NCBI RefSeq assembly: GCF_023161665.1
Contig: NZ_JALNTW010000003.1
Span: 62,001 to 126,000 of the forward strand
Direction of reading: 5' to 3'
DNA: 64,000 bases
Origin: Shewanella sp. 1CM18E
GTDB lineage: Bacteria; Pseudomonadota; Gammaproteobacteria; Enterobacterales; Shewanellaceae
Shown: positions 46,083 to 55,546 of the stretch, piece after piece
Layout of the letters: every line of letters starts with the position of its first letter
How positions within the stretch are numbered: position 1 is the stretch's first letter
The notes under the pieces: model-generated
What the model saw: the letters and a program-made list of their open reading frames with translations, nothing else
What the model was told of the DNA's origin: nothing
Database searches by the model: none
Position numbers and translations under genes: made by a program

Positions 46083-46101
46083 GCAATTGCGAGTCATTAT
46101 C
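46083..46101. promoter_or_regulatory. Fur box between the PepSY unit and a TonB receptor
   Basis: GCAATTGCGAGTCATTATC matches the Fur consensus at 13 of 19 positions, with the right half TCATTATC perfect. A weaker AATGTAAATG stretch lies near 46062. It can control both divergent units. Confidence 0.7.
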
Positions 46102-46168
46102 ATTTACTGTAAATTACTGCCGCAACAAATTGATACTGACTTTAACTACTTGTAACTAGAGGTAACCC

Positions 46169-48232
46169 ATGGAATTAAGGGTGTTTAGAAGAAATCTTGT
46201 TGTCACTGCTATCTTATGTAGTCCTATTTTTACGCCAGCTTATGCTGACAATATGGTGCCTGATGCAGGGATTGAGGTGATTACTGTATACGGTGAAAAG
46301 GTTGAGCGTAGCCTAAAAGATACCACTTCATCTGTTGCGGTTATTGATAAAGAGACCCTAGACAGTGGCCAATATCAGTCTGTTTCAGCTGCATTGTCAG
46401 AAGTGCCGAACATAGTGGTCACCACTGGGGCGGTTCCTGATGTTCGTGGTGTAACCGGTAATGGTAGCGCGACAGGTTTTAACTCTTTTACTGGTGGTGC
46501 TAAAGCGCGTGTTTCGACCTTAGTTGATGGCGTAGCAGAACCTTTTGTTGCTGACCTTACTGGTGATACTGGTCTTTGGGATATTGAGCAAATTGAAGTA
46601 TTTCGCGGCCCGCAATCAACCATTAATGGTCGCAATAGCATTGGTGGTACGGTATTTATTAAAACCGCCGATCCGACCTTTGACTGGCAAGGGGCGGCGC
46701 GTATAGGTTATCGCGATCAAGATAGCTTTGTAGATAGCGCGGTGATGTTGTCGGGCCCGATTCTAGAAGACCAATTAGCATTTCGTATCACTGGCCAAAA
46801 TGTAACGGGTAACACTTACAATAAAGGTGAAGTTTACTCAACCAACCCAAAAACCTTCGACCAAAATGAATTAGATACCAATCGCTGGCGCGGTAAGCTG
46901 TTGTGGCAACCTGCAGGGCTTGAAGACTTAAGCATTCAATACAGTTTTGCTTATAACGATGAACGTGGCGACTCAGGGCGTAACTACTTTAAAGGTGACG
47001 ACCCTTGGGCCTATGAGCCAATTTTTCAACGTTATATTAAAACCAAATCAAGTACTCATTCAGTCAACTTTGATTACCAGCTTAGCGAGGGCCAAGCATT
47101 AGATCTGCTGGTCGCGTATATGGATTACGATTGGGGCTTTGACTCTTACGAGCCCATTGCCACAGATGAAGCTACCGTGGCAATGAATGATAAAAGCTAC
47201 ACGGTTGATGGAAAGTACAGCTTTGGTCTAAACGATAGAGATTTCAATGGTTTTGTTGGCCTTGCTTATTACAAGCGAGAACAAGATTTTAGCAGTGTTG
47301 GCGGCTTTAGTTATGGTGGTGACGACAGCAGCACTTCATCATCGGTTTATGGTGAGCTGACCTATGCATTGGCCGATAAGTGGTGGTTAACCGCGGGTGG
47401 TCGTGTAATGCGCGACGAGCAAACTCGTAACTTTGCCATGCAGTTTCGTGGCAGCGCCGTTGATGAAATTTTAGATAAAGCCAAAACCGTTGCTTTACCT
47501 AAGCTTGTGCTGCAATACGGTTTGAGTGACAGCACAACGTTAGCCCTAAGTGGTCGTCAAGGCTATAACGCCGGCGGTGGTGCACTAGCGCTGACGCCGG
47601 GTGGTGGTGATTACTACTATTACGATGAAGAGTCGGTTGATACTTATGAGCTCAGTTCACGTAGTAGTTTTGATAATAGTAACGTTAGCTTAAATGCTAA
47701 TTTATTCTATAACGACTATGACGGTTACCAAGCTTCAAACAGCTTACGCCGGATCACTAACATCGATAAAGCTGTCACCTATGGTTTGGAGCTAGAATTT
47801 ATTGCCATGTTGGGCAGTGACTGGCAACTGGTGTCTGGAGCGGGTTGGTTAGAGTCTGAGATCAAACAAGCCGATCCAAGTTACGGTGACATTATTGGTA
47901 ACGAGCTAAACTCAGCGCCTAATTTTACCGCTAACTTAGGACTAAAATACTGGTTTAATGATGAAATCACCTTTGGTGTATCAGGCAATTATGTTGATGA
48001 GTATTTTGCGGATATTGCCAATACACCTGAGCGAGTTGCAGGTGATTACATCGTAAGTCGCTTAAATATTGATTACCAAACGGAGCAATGGCGTATAAGT
48101 GCCTTTGTAAACAACCTGTTTGATGAAAAAGCACTGACAGTAAACGAGCCGCCGGGGCGTGGTTATGATCACGGTTATGCCGCTGTCGTTGACCCTCGTA
48201 ATATCGGTGTGTCAGTGATGTATAGCTTTTAA
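46169..48232 (+). CDS. TonB-dependent siderophore-type receptor
   Basis: 687 residues. Signal peptide (about 1-26, ending AYA), TonB box-like IEVITVYGEK near 34-43, a plug with VSALLSEVPNI-type segments (VSAALSEVPNIVVTTG), then IEVFRGPQSTINGRNSIGGT and a 22-strand barrel ending VSVMYSF, with the terminal Phe expected for barrel assembly. The Fur box and divergent PepSY unit point to ferric siderophore import. Ligand unknown. A strong terminator follows. Confidence 0.9.
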   Translation: MELRVFRRNLVVTAILCSPIFTPAYADNMVPDAGIEVITVYGEKVERSLKDTTSSVAVIDKETLDSGQYQSVSAALSEVPNIVVTTGAVPDVRGVTGNGSATGFNSFTGGAKARVSTLVDGVAEPFVADLTGDTGLWDIEQIEVFRGPQSTINGRNSIGGTVFIKTADPTFDWQGAARIGYRDQDSFVDSAVMLSGPILEDQLAFRITGQNVTGNTYNKGEVYSTNPKTFDQNELDTNRWRGKLLWQPAGLEDLSIQYSFAYNDERGDSGRNYFKGDDPWAYEPIFQRYIKTKSSTHSVNFDYQLSEGQALDLLVAYMDYDWGFDSYEPIATDEATVAMNDKSYTVDGKYSFGLNDRDFNGFVGLAYYKREQDFSSVGGFSYGGDDSSTSSSVYGELTYALADKWWLTAGGRVMRDEQTRNFAMQFRGSAVDEILDKAKTVALPKLVLQYGLSDSTTLALSGRQGYNAGGGALALTPGGGDYYYYDEESVDTYELSSRSSFDNSNVSLNANLFYNDYDGYQASNSLRRITNIDKAVTYGLELEFIAMLGSDWQLVSGAGWLESEIKQADPSYGDIIGNELNSAPNFTANLGLKYWFNDEITFGVSGNYVDEYFADIANTPERVAGDYIVSRLNIDYQTEQWRISAFVNNLFDEKALTVNEPPGRGYDHGYAAVVDPRNIGVSVMYSF

Positions 48233-48250
48233 TCGCTAATTTATACGAAG

Positions 48251-48277
48251 AAAAGGAAGCCTAGGCTTCCTTTTTTA
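48251..48277. terminator. Bidirectional terminator
   Basis: Stem AAAAGGAAGCC (48251-48261) / GGCTTCCTTTT (48264-48274), then TT. Between the convergent receptor and CynX-like genes. Confidence 0.85.
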
Positions 48278-48289
48278 TTGATGAAAAAT

Positions 48290-49540
48290 TTACGAGATAC
48301 TTTCAGATGCTGTTAAAGGTAGTGGTTTTCTACTTGATGAGATCACTTCATCTTTTGCTGCTAGCCAGGCAAAACCGCCCCAAAATAAACTGCATACTGC
48401 GCAAATTATTAAAGGTAATTGCCAACTGGCAGTTTGCTCATGTAACTCACCAATCAGCATGGGACCCGTCGCTGCAACAAGGTAGCCTGAAAATTGTGCC
48501 ATGCCCGATAAAGCTGCAGCTTGTTGCGCGTTAGAGGTGCGCAAACTGATTAGGGTTAGCGCGACAATAAAGCCACCACCGGCACCAAAGCCAAATAACA
48601 CCGCCCACAACAGCGCCATTTTCGGCATTATGATTAAGCCTATAATTGCAATAAAGGCCATTAAAGTAAGCCCCAAACTTAATAGGCGTTTATCTTTGAG
48701 TTTACCCATAAACGGAATAAGCACTAAAGCGGGAACGGCAGTAAACAGCTGTAATACACCGTGAATAGTGCCAGCTTGATGATGGTTAAAACCGCTATCA
48801 ACCAATATGGTGGGAAGCCAGCTAATAAAGATGTACATCAAGAAAGAGTTTAATGCCAAAAATAGCGTGACGTGCCATGCACTTGGCTCGCGCCAAAGGT
48901 AGCTATGACTATCTAACTGTTGAGTATCTTTAGTGGGGGCGGTGTGGTTACGCATTTGGGGTAACCATACCAAAATGGCGATAACAGGAAATATCAATAA
49001 ACTCGCTAAAGAAAATGCCCAATTAGGTATAAAACTGATGGATATTTGGTTTGCTAGCTCTGCCAGCGGGATAGCGAGTCCGGCGCTCATAGCTGAACCA
49101 GCCCCCATCATTAATACGTAAATCGAGGTCATGGTGGCGATACGAGTAGGAAAGTCTCGCTTAATCAAGCTCGGTAGCAAAACATTAGCAATGGCAATGC
49201 CGGCACCAATAATGACAGTGCCAGTAAATAGGCCTGTTGAGCTGCCAGTTGAGCGCACGATCAGGCCACTAATGATAAATAACAGTGATAGCATCAGTGC
49301 TTGCTCTAAACCGCGTTTCGCGCCGATTTTCGAGGCGACGGGAGAGAAAAAAGCGAAAGCTAATAGCGGTAAAGTGGTTAACATGCCGGCTTGGGTTGCC
49401 GAGAGGTGTAGTTCAGCTCTAATGGCATCAAGTAGCGGACCAACGCCGGTAATAGGGCTGCGCAAACTGATAGCAATCAATAGTACGCCCAGCACTAAAA
49501 AAGCGCTGCTGGCAAAACGAGAAGGATGCGATAACGACAT
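48290..49540 (-). CDS. CynX/NimT-type MFS transporter
   Basis: 416 residues with 12 hydrophobic segments. The start of the mature part (LVLGVLLIAISLRSPITGVG, with RSPITGVGPLLDAI) is typical of the CynX/NimT group, which includes cyanate and nitroimidazole carriers. I chose the ATG at 49540, with an AAGGTG just upstream; a TTG at 49558 would add six residues. Divergent from an AraC regulator, a common arrangement for this group. Substrate unknown. Confidence 0.85.
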   Translation of the reverse strand: MSLSHPSRFASSAFLVLGVLLIAISLRSPITGVGPLLDAIRAELHLSATQAGMLTTLPLLAFAFFSPVASKIGAKRGLEQALMLSLLFIISGLIVRSTGSSTGLFTGTVIIGAGIAIANVLLPSLIKRDFPTRIATMTSIYVLMMGAGSAMSAGLAIPLAELANQISISFIPNWAFSLASLLIFPVIAILVWLPQMRNHTAPTKDTQQLDSHSYLWREPSAWHVTLFLALNSFLMYIFISWLPTILVDSGFNHHQAGTIHGVLQLFTAVPALVLIPFMGKLKDKRLLSLGLTLMAFIAIIGLIIMPKMALLWAVLFGFGAGGGFIVALTLISLRTSNAQQAAALSGMAQFSGYLVAATGPMLIGELHEQTASWQLPLIICAVCSLFWGGFAWLAAKDEVISSSRKPLPLTASESIS

Positions 49541-49643
49541 AATAGGCACCTTGTTCAATAATAAAGTGCGCTAGCTTACGCTTCTAACTGCTTACTGTAT
49601 TGAGCTATAGTGACTCCATATTGCTAAAAACGGTCAAGTTCTC

Positions 49644-50429
49644 ATGCTAGATACCCTATCATCCATCAATTTTGACTCCGATGATTATCCGCAAGCTGTG
49701 GTTGCCACTCGCTTTATTGCTGAACAAGAGTATGCTGAGACGCCGGTGCATCAGCATCATAAGTGTCAGTTGGTGCTTGCCCTTAATGGCTATGTAAAGT
49801 GTAAAATTGCAGATGCAATCTGGATAGTACCGCCTAATTGTGCCGTTTGGATCCCAAGCCAAGTCCCCCACAGTAATCAAGTGTCTAAAAATGCCAATGT
49901 GTGCATGCTGTTTGTTGATCCTGCGATTGAGGGAATGCCCGCATCGAGTTGCACATTATCGGTGACACCACTGCTAAGAGAACTGATTGCTCATTTAACT
50001 GAAGTTGAGCAAAACTACCCCAAAAACAGTGCGACCGATAAGTTGGTCGATGTGTTGATTGAACAATTACGCTCTATGCCAACTGAGCATTTCGATTTTC
50101 CGCTGCCAGCAGAACCTAGATTAAAAGCGATTGCGAACCGCTTATTATCAGCGCCGGAAGATAGGCGGACTGTAGGGCAATGGGCAAGTGAGTTTGCCAT
50201 GAGTGAGCGGACACTATCTCGATTGGTTAAGAATGAAATTGGCCTGACATTTGGGCGCTGGCGAGGACAGCTGCATATCGTCCTTGCCTTGCAAAAACTT
50301 TCCACCGGCGATTCAGTACAGCGTATTGCCGATGAGCTAGGTTATGAGTCTGTAAGCGCTTTCATTACGTTTTTTAAGAAAACATTAGGTAAATCACCAA
50401 AACAATATATGAAGCTTAAAGAGCCATAA
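49644..50429 (+). CDS. AraC-family regulator with N-terminal cupin
   Basis: 261 residues. The N-terminal cupin-like domain (ETPVHQHHKCQLVLALNGYV near 26-45) is followed by an AraC-type DNA-binding domain with two HTH parts (WASEFAMSERTLSRLVKNE near 180-198 and QRIADELGYESVSAFITFFK near 225-244). Divergent from the CynX-like gene, 103 bases away, which it likely controls. The effector is unknown. Confidence 0.9.
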   Translation: MLDTLSSINFDSDDYPQAVVATRFIAEQEYAETPVHQHHKCQLVLALNGYVKCKIADAIWIVPPNCAVWIPSQVPHSNQVSKNANVCMLFVDPAIEGMPASSCTLSVTPLLRELIAHLTEVEQNYPKNSATDKLVDVLIEQLRSMPTEHFDFPLPAEPRLKAIANRLLSAPEDRRTVGQWASEFAMSERTLSRLVKNEIGLTFGRWRGQLHIVLALQKLSTGDSVQRIADELGYESVSAFITFFKKTLGKSPKQYMKLKEP

Positions 50430-50454
50430 CTTTAGCCCAATGAGTGTTCAGCTT

Positions 50455-50742
50455 TTACAGCTTAATGGTTTCTTTATAGCTGCCGCAGTGAGGCAGACCG
50501 CACATTTCATCGTAGGCAGTTTGATACTCAAGCTCTGCGGTTTGATACTGATGACTTCTTAGTAACTGCTTAGCTTGAGCGAGTGACGATACACACTGAA
50601 TACTCGCCTCTTCATTAAGTTCGATAAAGTTGTTATTGCCATCCACACTGCCTACTAAATAGTGAGTGGCATCTGCTACACCAATGATTTTAGGTTGGGT
50701 ATTTAAAGATGCTAAAGATTGCGTAACCTGAGGACTATTCAT
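50455..50742 (-). CDS. DUF6482-family protein
   Basis: 95 residues. The C-terminal segment AYDEMCGLPH matches the HDEMCGL-type signature of DUF6482, and the middle (LVGSVDGNNNFIEL, VSSLAQAKQLLRS) fits too. I chose the ATG at 50742 because AAGGAGC is six bases upstream; a start at 50796 adds 18 unsupported residues. Function unknown. It ends 24 bases from the convergent AraC gene. Confidence 0.75.
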   Translation of the reverse strand: MNSPQVTQSLASLNTQPKIIGVADATHYLVGSVDGNNNFIELNEEASIQCVSSLAQAKQLLRSHQYQTAELEYQTAYDEMCGLPHCGSYKETIKL

Positions 50743-50913
50743 ACTTTGCTCCTTGTCGTTTTGGTGCATTACGCCTCTGGTTATCAAATGGTTCAAAAAT
50801 TCAGCAGTTTGTTTTCTCTAGTGAAGATTAATAAAGTTTAAAAGTCAGTTTTTGAAGAACTAGGTATACTCAGCACCATGGCAGGTTAGCCATTGATTTG
50901 TTGGAGAATATAA

Positions 50914-51435
50914 ATGCAGTTTAAGACGGTTATGGTTCCGGTAGCGTTAGCGGTTGGCTTAAGTGGTTGTGGTTATTTTGGTGGCGATGAAAAGCAGCAA
51001 TTAGAGCAAGCTTGGTTAGCAAAAGATGAGCAGCTGCAGCAGGTTATTGAACAGATCCGTAGCCAAGGCATTGCAGCCGTTGCTAAAGGTGCAGATGCTG
51101 GCAGCGTTGCAGCTTGTGTGGCGGGTAAGCTTGAGATGGATCCACTAGGTGAGCTAGTAAACGTTGAAGGCGCTTTAGTTGAGTCGGCAAAGGTTGCTGA
51201 GCTAATGAGTGAGCTTGAAGGGCTAATGGAGCAAGATTTTAGCTTAGAGAATATGTCGAGCTTAATGCAAAAAGGCGCAGATGCTGCTGCGTACGCCAAG
51301 CAGATTATTGCCGATCAAGGCATTGAAAAAGGCCTTGAACACTTGCAAAAAATGGCCACGGCTAGCGAAGAGTTTGCTAGCCAAGATTTAGGCGCGCATT
51401 TCCAGCAGCTATTAAGCGAGTGTCAGACAAAGTAA
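50914..51435 (+). CDS. Hypothetical lipoprotein
   Basis: 173 residues. The lipobox LSGC puts the lipid on Cys19, followed by GYFGGDEKQQ. The mature part is mostly helical, acidic and Ala/Glu-rich, with two further cysteines (near 68 and 170). I do not recognise the family. GGAG is eight bases before the ATG. It is convergent with the PKHD-type gene, 27 bases apart. Confidence 0.75.
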   Translation: MQFKTVMVPVALAVGLSGCGYFGGDEKQQLEQAWLAKDEQLQQVIEQIRSQGIAAVAKGADAGSVAACVAGKLEMDPLGELVNVEGALVESAKVAELMSELEGLMEQDFSLENMSSLMQKGADAAAYAKQIIADQGIEKGLEHLQKMATASEEFASQDLGAHFQQLLSECQTK

Positions 51436-51462
51436 GCGTTTGCAACCACCATGCAGACCTAT

Positions 51463-52134
51463 TTATGTTGTTGACCAGCGGCGTAAAAGATTTGCATGGG
51501 TTTTAGTGATTAAATCGAATTCTTGATTTTTTCCATGCTGCTGCATAATGGCTTTTCTGGCGCAATCGAGATCATACAACATCTCTCTTTGCTCACAGCC
51601 TGAAACAAAGCTTTCAATCCAAGTTAGGGCAACAAGGCGTTGACCCTGTGATACTGGGTTTACTCTATGTAATGTGGTGCTGGGATAAATTATCGCATCG
51701 CCAGCATTGAGCTTGTACGGCAACTCTACTCCCCCAAGACTCATCACTAGCTCACCGCCTTCATAATCTTCAGGTTCACTGAGAAAAATAGTGCAAGAGA
51801 TATCGGTTCTTACCATCTGCTCACCGTGCATTAAGGCATCATCAATATGATTGCCATAGCCACCATTATCAGCTGATTGGCTGACAATAAATGGCATCAT
51901 TTTTTTGGCATAGGTTAGTGCACTAAATTGTGGGTGTTGGGTGAGTTGCTGCAATAAATTCAGCTGCAATTGTTCGTTCACTTCGGCTGCTGCTTGCCAT
52001 TGCAGATTGTGTTTTACTCCCTGGGCATGCCAGCCAGCGGTCTGTTTACCGCAATAAAACTCGCCTTGAGCGATAGTCTGTTTCAAGCGGCTGATTTGTT
52101 CTGCACTCAATACATTATTAATTATTTGGATCAT
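51463..52134 (-). CDS. PKHD-type Fe(II)/2-oxoglutarate hydroxylase (PiuC/YbiX-like)
   Basis: 223 residues. Iron ligands are readable as His96 and Asp98 (NHIDDALM) and His156 (LHRVNP), with Arg166 for 2-oxoglutarate (GQRLVALTW). The family is encoded beside catecholate siderophore receptors, as here: it lies 61 bases after the TonB receptor gene in the same direction, with a hairpin between. It may modify a siderophore, which is inference from the family context. Confidence 0.9.
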   Translation of the reverse strand: MIQIINNVLSAEQISRLKQTIAQGEFYCGKQTAGWHAQGVKHNLQWQAAAEVNEQLQLNLLQQLTQHPQFSALTYAKKMMPFIVSQSADNGGYGNHIDDALMHGEQMVRTDISCTIFLSEPEDYEGGELVMSLGGVELPYKLNAGDAIIYPSTTLHRVNPVSQGQRLVALTWIESFVSGCEQREMLYDLDCARKAIMQQHGKNQEFDLITKTHANLLRRWSTT

Positions 52135-52149
52135 AAGTTTTACCCAATA

Positions 52150-52171
52150 AAGCCCATCAAATGATGGGCTT
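52150..52171 (-). terminator. Intercistronic hairpin between receptor and PKHD gene
   Basis: Stem AAGCCCATC (52150-52158) / GATGGGCTT (52163-52171) with a 4-base loop, followed on the minus strand by TATTGGG. Only a weak T-run, so partial termination or transcript processing is more likely than a full stop. Confidence 0.55.
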
Positions 52172-52195
52172 GTGATCGTGAGGACTCAATTACTG

Positions 52196-54421
52196 CTAGA
52201 AGGTGTAATTAACGCTAAGGTTTAATGCGCGCGGAGTATTAGGCTGCACGGTAACCCAGTTTGCACCTGCTTCAACTCGGTTTTTGTCCAGTGCATTGTT
52301 AAGCACCATAGCAAAGCGCCAGTTGTCTAGGGTGTAGTAAGCGCCGACATCAAACTCAACATAACTCGGTAAATTGAACTCACGTTCGTTACCATCAGTT
52401 TTGTCTGACTCGTAACGAATACCTAAGCTAAACGACAGCATGTCGTTTACGTTAAAGTTGTTCCACAGTGCTGCAGCATGCTTGGGGGTATTGTTAACTT
52501 GTACGTCTTTAAATTCACCAATGGTATTGTGCGCGTCAGTGTAAGCGTAACTTAAGGTGACGTCGTAATGGTCGTTAAGGAAGTAAGTTGAATCAATTTC
52601 GACACCTTGTGATTCAAAGCTTTTACCTGTGTTTTGCAGTAGTTGCCACTGGTCGTCAACTCTAACGAACTCGGTACTATTCTCTCTTTCTAGACTGAAC
52701 AAGGTTAGCGCAGCGGTAAAGTCACCGTTAAGTAAATCTGCTTTGGCACCCACTTCATAGTTAAAGCCTTCAACCGGTAAATACTCTGTGCCATCAATAC
52801 CATACTGGCTGATGTACCGAGCGCTAACGGGTTCGTACGCTCGGCTCATTGTGGCGAATAGGTTGATATCTTTAGTGATGGCTTGGACAACACCAAGATC
52901 CCAGATCATATCGTCATATTTCTTGTTATAGGTTTCGCCACTACGCTGCTCAGTTTGTTCTTGAGCGATATAGCCAAGACCTGCGACAAAGGTGGTACTG
53001 CTGGTAAGTTTTATGCGATCTTTAAAGTAGATATTGGTATCAGTTTGATTTTTATCTCTGGCGTTTACCTCAAATAGACTTGCTGGAATTTCACCAACTA
53101 ACTGGTTTTCAGGGTTAGCAACTGAAATGATATTTTTACCTAAAGCATCATCATTCTTTTGGAAATTACGCGCAAAGTTAACTTTCATATCACGGTAGTT
53201 GTAACCAAGCAGCACGTGGTGCTCCATACCGAATAACTGTGAGCGACCCTGTAGGCTGATATCAAACAAGTGATAGCTATCGTTACCTGCACTATAAACC
53301 CACTTACGGTCGATAAACTCATCACCAATTTCATTGTCTAGGCCTGAACTATCAGAAATATACAGATCAAGCGCGTTAGACTTAGTTTTGTTATAACGAT
53401 ATTGCCCCGCTAGTGCCCATTCAGAATTAAAGGCATGGTCGACTTTGAGGCTAAAGCTCTGTGAGTTGTTGTCACCGTTATCTTTTTCACTACCATAGTA
53501 TTGGCCGCGGTTCATTGGCTCACCATACTCACTTAGATCACCGCTAAAGTAGTTACTGGTAAACACACCGTCAGCGTAGCCACTGCCACCGGTTAGTTGG
53601 CGATCGGCATATTCAAATCGCGGTGTAATGCGAGTATTTTCGCTGGCAACCCAAGTAAAGGCGAGATCCGCTAAGGTCTCTGTTTGTTCTCGACGCTCTT
53701 GGAAGTGATCGCCCGATGGGGTGTATTTAGCGAGTAAGCGATACAAGTAATCGCTATTGTCGGCAATTGAACCTGTGGTATCTAAATTAAAGCTGGTGTC
53801 GTTACGTTCAAAATAACCCGTGTCGTCAGATAAATAGCTTTTGTTTCTAACGCCAATAGTGGTTTCATTAAATTCTTGCGGCTTTTTGGTAATGATATTG
53901 ATGATACCGCCACCCACGCCAGCGCCGTACAGTAAGGCTTCTGGACCGCGCAAGAAAGTAACACTTTCGGCATTAAATGTGGTTGGTAAGCGCGAACCTG
54001 TACCGCCTTCACCACCTTGTAAAGAGCGCATACCATCGACCATAACCGTATCGATTTTAGTGCTCACACCGCGAGCATTATAGCTACGATCTGCAGGGCC
54101 ATTACCCCTAAAACCCGCGACATAATTGAATGCCTGTTTAACATCTTCAATAGCGCGTAGCTCAAGATCTTTAGCATCGAGAATAGTCACCGAACGACCA
54201 ACATCTTTTATATCAACATCCATCTTGGTGACGGTTTGATCTTGGCGATTCATTTTATTGGCACGCTGACCATGAACCTTAATCCGTTCGATATTGTCAT
54301 TAGCTGCAGCTTTTTCGCTAGTAGATACTTGCTCAGCGGCGAAAGCGGGGGCGGAGATCAGCATTGAAGAAACTAGCGCACTATGCAGCAAATGTTGTTT
54401 GTTGGCTTTGGGTAGGGGCAT
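52196..54421 (-). CDS. TonB-dependent siderophore receptor (catecholate type)
   Basis: 741 residues. Signal peptide (about 1-28, ending AFA), then a plug with IERIKVHGQRANKMNRQDQT and a GRSVTILDAKDLELRAIEDV segment, LLYGAGVGGGIINIITKKP, and a barrel ending NLSVNYTF. It resembles Fiu/PiuA-type receptors for catecholates, and the PKHD-type gene next to it fits. A Fur box lies 50 bases upstream of its start. Ligand unknown. Confidence 0.93.
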   Translation of the reverse strand: MPLPKANKQHLLHSALVSSMLISAPAFAAEQVSTSEKAAANDNIERIKVHGQRANKMNRQDQTVTKMDVDIKDVGRSVTILDAKDLELRAIEDVKQAFNYVAGFRGNGPADRSYNARGVSTKIDTVMVDGMRSLQGGEGGTGSRLPTTFNAESVTFLRGPEALLYGAGVGGGIINIITKKPQEFNETTIGVRNKSYLSDDTGYFERNDTSFNLDTTGSIADNSDYLYRLLAKYTPSGDHFQERREQTETLADLAFTWVASENTRITPRFEYADRQLTGGSGYADGVFTSNYFSGDLSEYGEPMNRGQYYGSEKDNGDNNSQSFSLKVDHAFNSEWALAGQYRYNKTKSNALDLYISDSSGLDNEIGDEFIDRKWVYSAGNDSYHLFDISLQGRSQLFGMEHHVLLGYNYRDMKVNFARNFQKNDDALGKNIISVANPENQLVGEIPASLFEVNARDKNQTDTNIYFKDRIKLTSSTTFVAGLGYIAQEQTEQRSGETYNKKYDDMIWDLGVVQAITKDINLFATMSRAYEPVSARYISQYGIDGTEYLPVEGFNYEVGAKADLLNGDFTAALTLFSLERENSTEFVRVDDQWQLLQNTGKSFESQGVEIDSTYFLNDHYDVTLSYAYTDAHNTIGEFKDVQVNNTPKHAAALWNNFNVNDMLSFSLGIRYESDKTDGNEREFNLPSYVEFDVGAYYTLDNWRFAMVLNNALDKNRVEAGANWVTVQPNTPRALNLSVNYTF

Positions 54422-54470
54422 GGTTTTAAACTCTTTAATTATGAAATATTTGTTAACCTTTTGTTTGGGT

Positions 54471-54489
54471 GCGAATGATAATTATTAGC
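54471..54489 (-). promoter_or_regulatory. Fur box upstream of the siderophore receptor
   Basis: GCGAATGATAATTATTAGC matches the Fur consensus at 15 of 19 positions. It lies about 50 bases upstream of the receptor start. Confidence 0.85.
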
Positions 54490-54731
54490 AACAACTACGT
54501 CAATTAAATAACCTTGCTTTACACATTGTTTACATTGTATGTGGGTTATATAGCTAATTATCTGTATTTAATAACTTTGTTTATAAATCTCAATCTGTGC
54601 GATGTTTGATTTTGTTTTTGGGATTAGTCGCGGTAGCTAATACATGACTTTGTAGAATTAAGCTCGGTAAAGCTGCTGGACTTACATACAAATAAAGTGC
54701 AGGGAAAGGTGTGGATGATGATTGCAGATAC

Positions 54732-54758
54732 AAAAAAACCTCCATTTGGAGGTTTTTT
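54732..54758. terminator. Terminator
   Basis: Stem AAAAAACCTCC (54733-54743) / GGAGGTTTTTT (54748-54758), 4-base loop, A- and T-runs on both sides. It ends the small lipoprotein gene on the minus strand. Confidence 0.88.
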
Positions 54759-54813
54759 GTTTAGCTAATCGCTGATGCAATAAGCTAATAAGAGTTAGCT
54801 TTACCGCTTTTAT

Positions 54814-55356
54814 CTACTGAAGGTCGATGGTAACGACGTTAGTCACACCAGGTAGCAAGGTCAATGTGCCAGTGGTATAGAAGTCACCTTGGGTGGATCT
54901 TGCTTTCAGATAATATTGACCACTATTAATCATTATTGTTCTAGCATAATGAGCTGAAACAGATTTTTGTGATGTCCAGCCATTGCTATCAATCGCATAC
55001 AAATAGCTGCTGCTTTTCATGGGGGCGCCACTGTCTTGTTGGTATGAAAGAAAGCGCACCATGGTCATGCCTTTAGGGTTTTTTTCTGACTCAATCGAGC
55101 GGATTACACCGTAATTTCGTTTTGTTCTATCAGAATTTGTAATATAGATATTTTCAGATGCGGTTGAGTATTGCTGTTGGTTATGGCTGTACTCTGGAGT
55201 AGACGAGTTAGTACTGAATGAACCATCGCTAGAAGAAGACGTGGTTGATGCACCTATACTAGCAATATCAGCAACTGAGCTAGTGATATTTCTAATGTCA
55301 GTACTTTTACAGGCGCAAAGGCTAAGTGCTAGGGCATAAAGAACAATCTTTTTCAT
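54814..55356 (-). CDS. Hypothetical lipoprotein
   Basis: 180 residues. The signal peptide ends LCAC, with Cys16 as the likely lipidated residue. A Ser/Thr-rich linker (about 30-65, with TTSSSSDGSFSTNSS) leads to a C-terminal beta-rich domain (VRFLSYQQDSGAPM, TIMINSGQYYLKARS, LLPGVTNVVTIDLQ). I do not recognise the family. It is not part of the operon upstream, since 190 bases and another gene lie between. Terminated by the hairpin at 54732. Confidence 0.7.
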   Translation of the reverse strand: MKKIVLYALALSLCACKSTDIRNITSSVADIASIGASTTSSSSDGSFSTNSSTPEYSHNQQQYSTASENIYITNSDRTKRNYGVIRSIESEKNPKGMTMVRFLSYQQDSGAPMKSSSYLYAIDSNGWTSQKSVSAHYARTIMINSGQYYLKARSTQGDFYTTGTLTLLPGVTNVVTIDLQ

Positions 55357-55546
55357 AGTTTAATCCATTAAGTCAAGACTTTAATCCTTTTAAGTCGCTG
55401 CAAATATCAAAAGCAAACTACAGATAATTGCTCTTAAAAAACTACAGCCACTTAAGTTTGCCGGCCAAAGTAACAACTGACTAACAGACCGTCAATAGTA
55501 GTAAAGTCTACTTTTACGATCTGTTTTTACAGGTAATTATTAAGAA

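Larger units (their letters stand above)
54422..54813. other. Gene-free region upstream of the siderophore receptor
   Basis: 392 bases with no convincing gene. Holds the Fur box (54471-54489) and the terminator (54732-54758); the rest shows nothing clear. Confidence 0.6.

Noticed and set aside
49131..49574. 147-codon open frame antisense to the CynX-like carrier
   Set aside because: It lies fully inside the strongly supported transporter gene, has no family pattern and no ribosome site.
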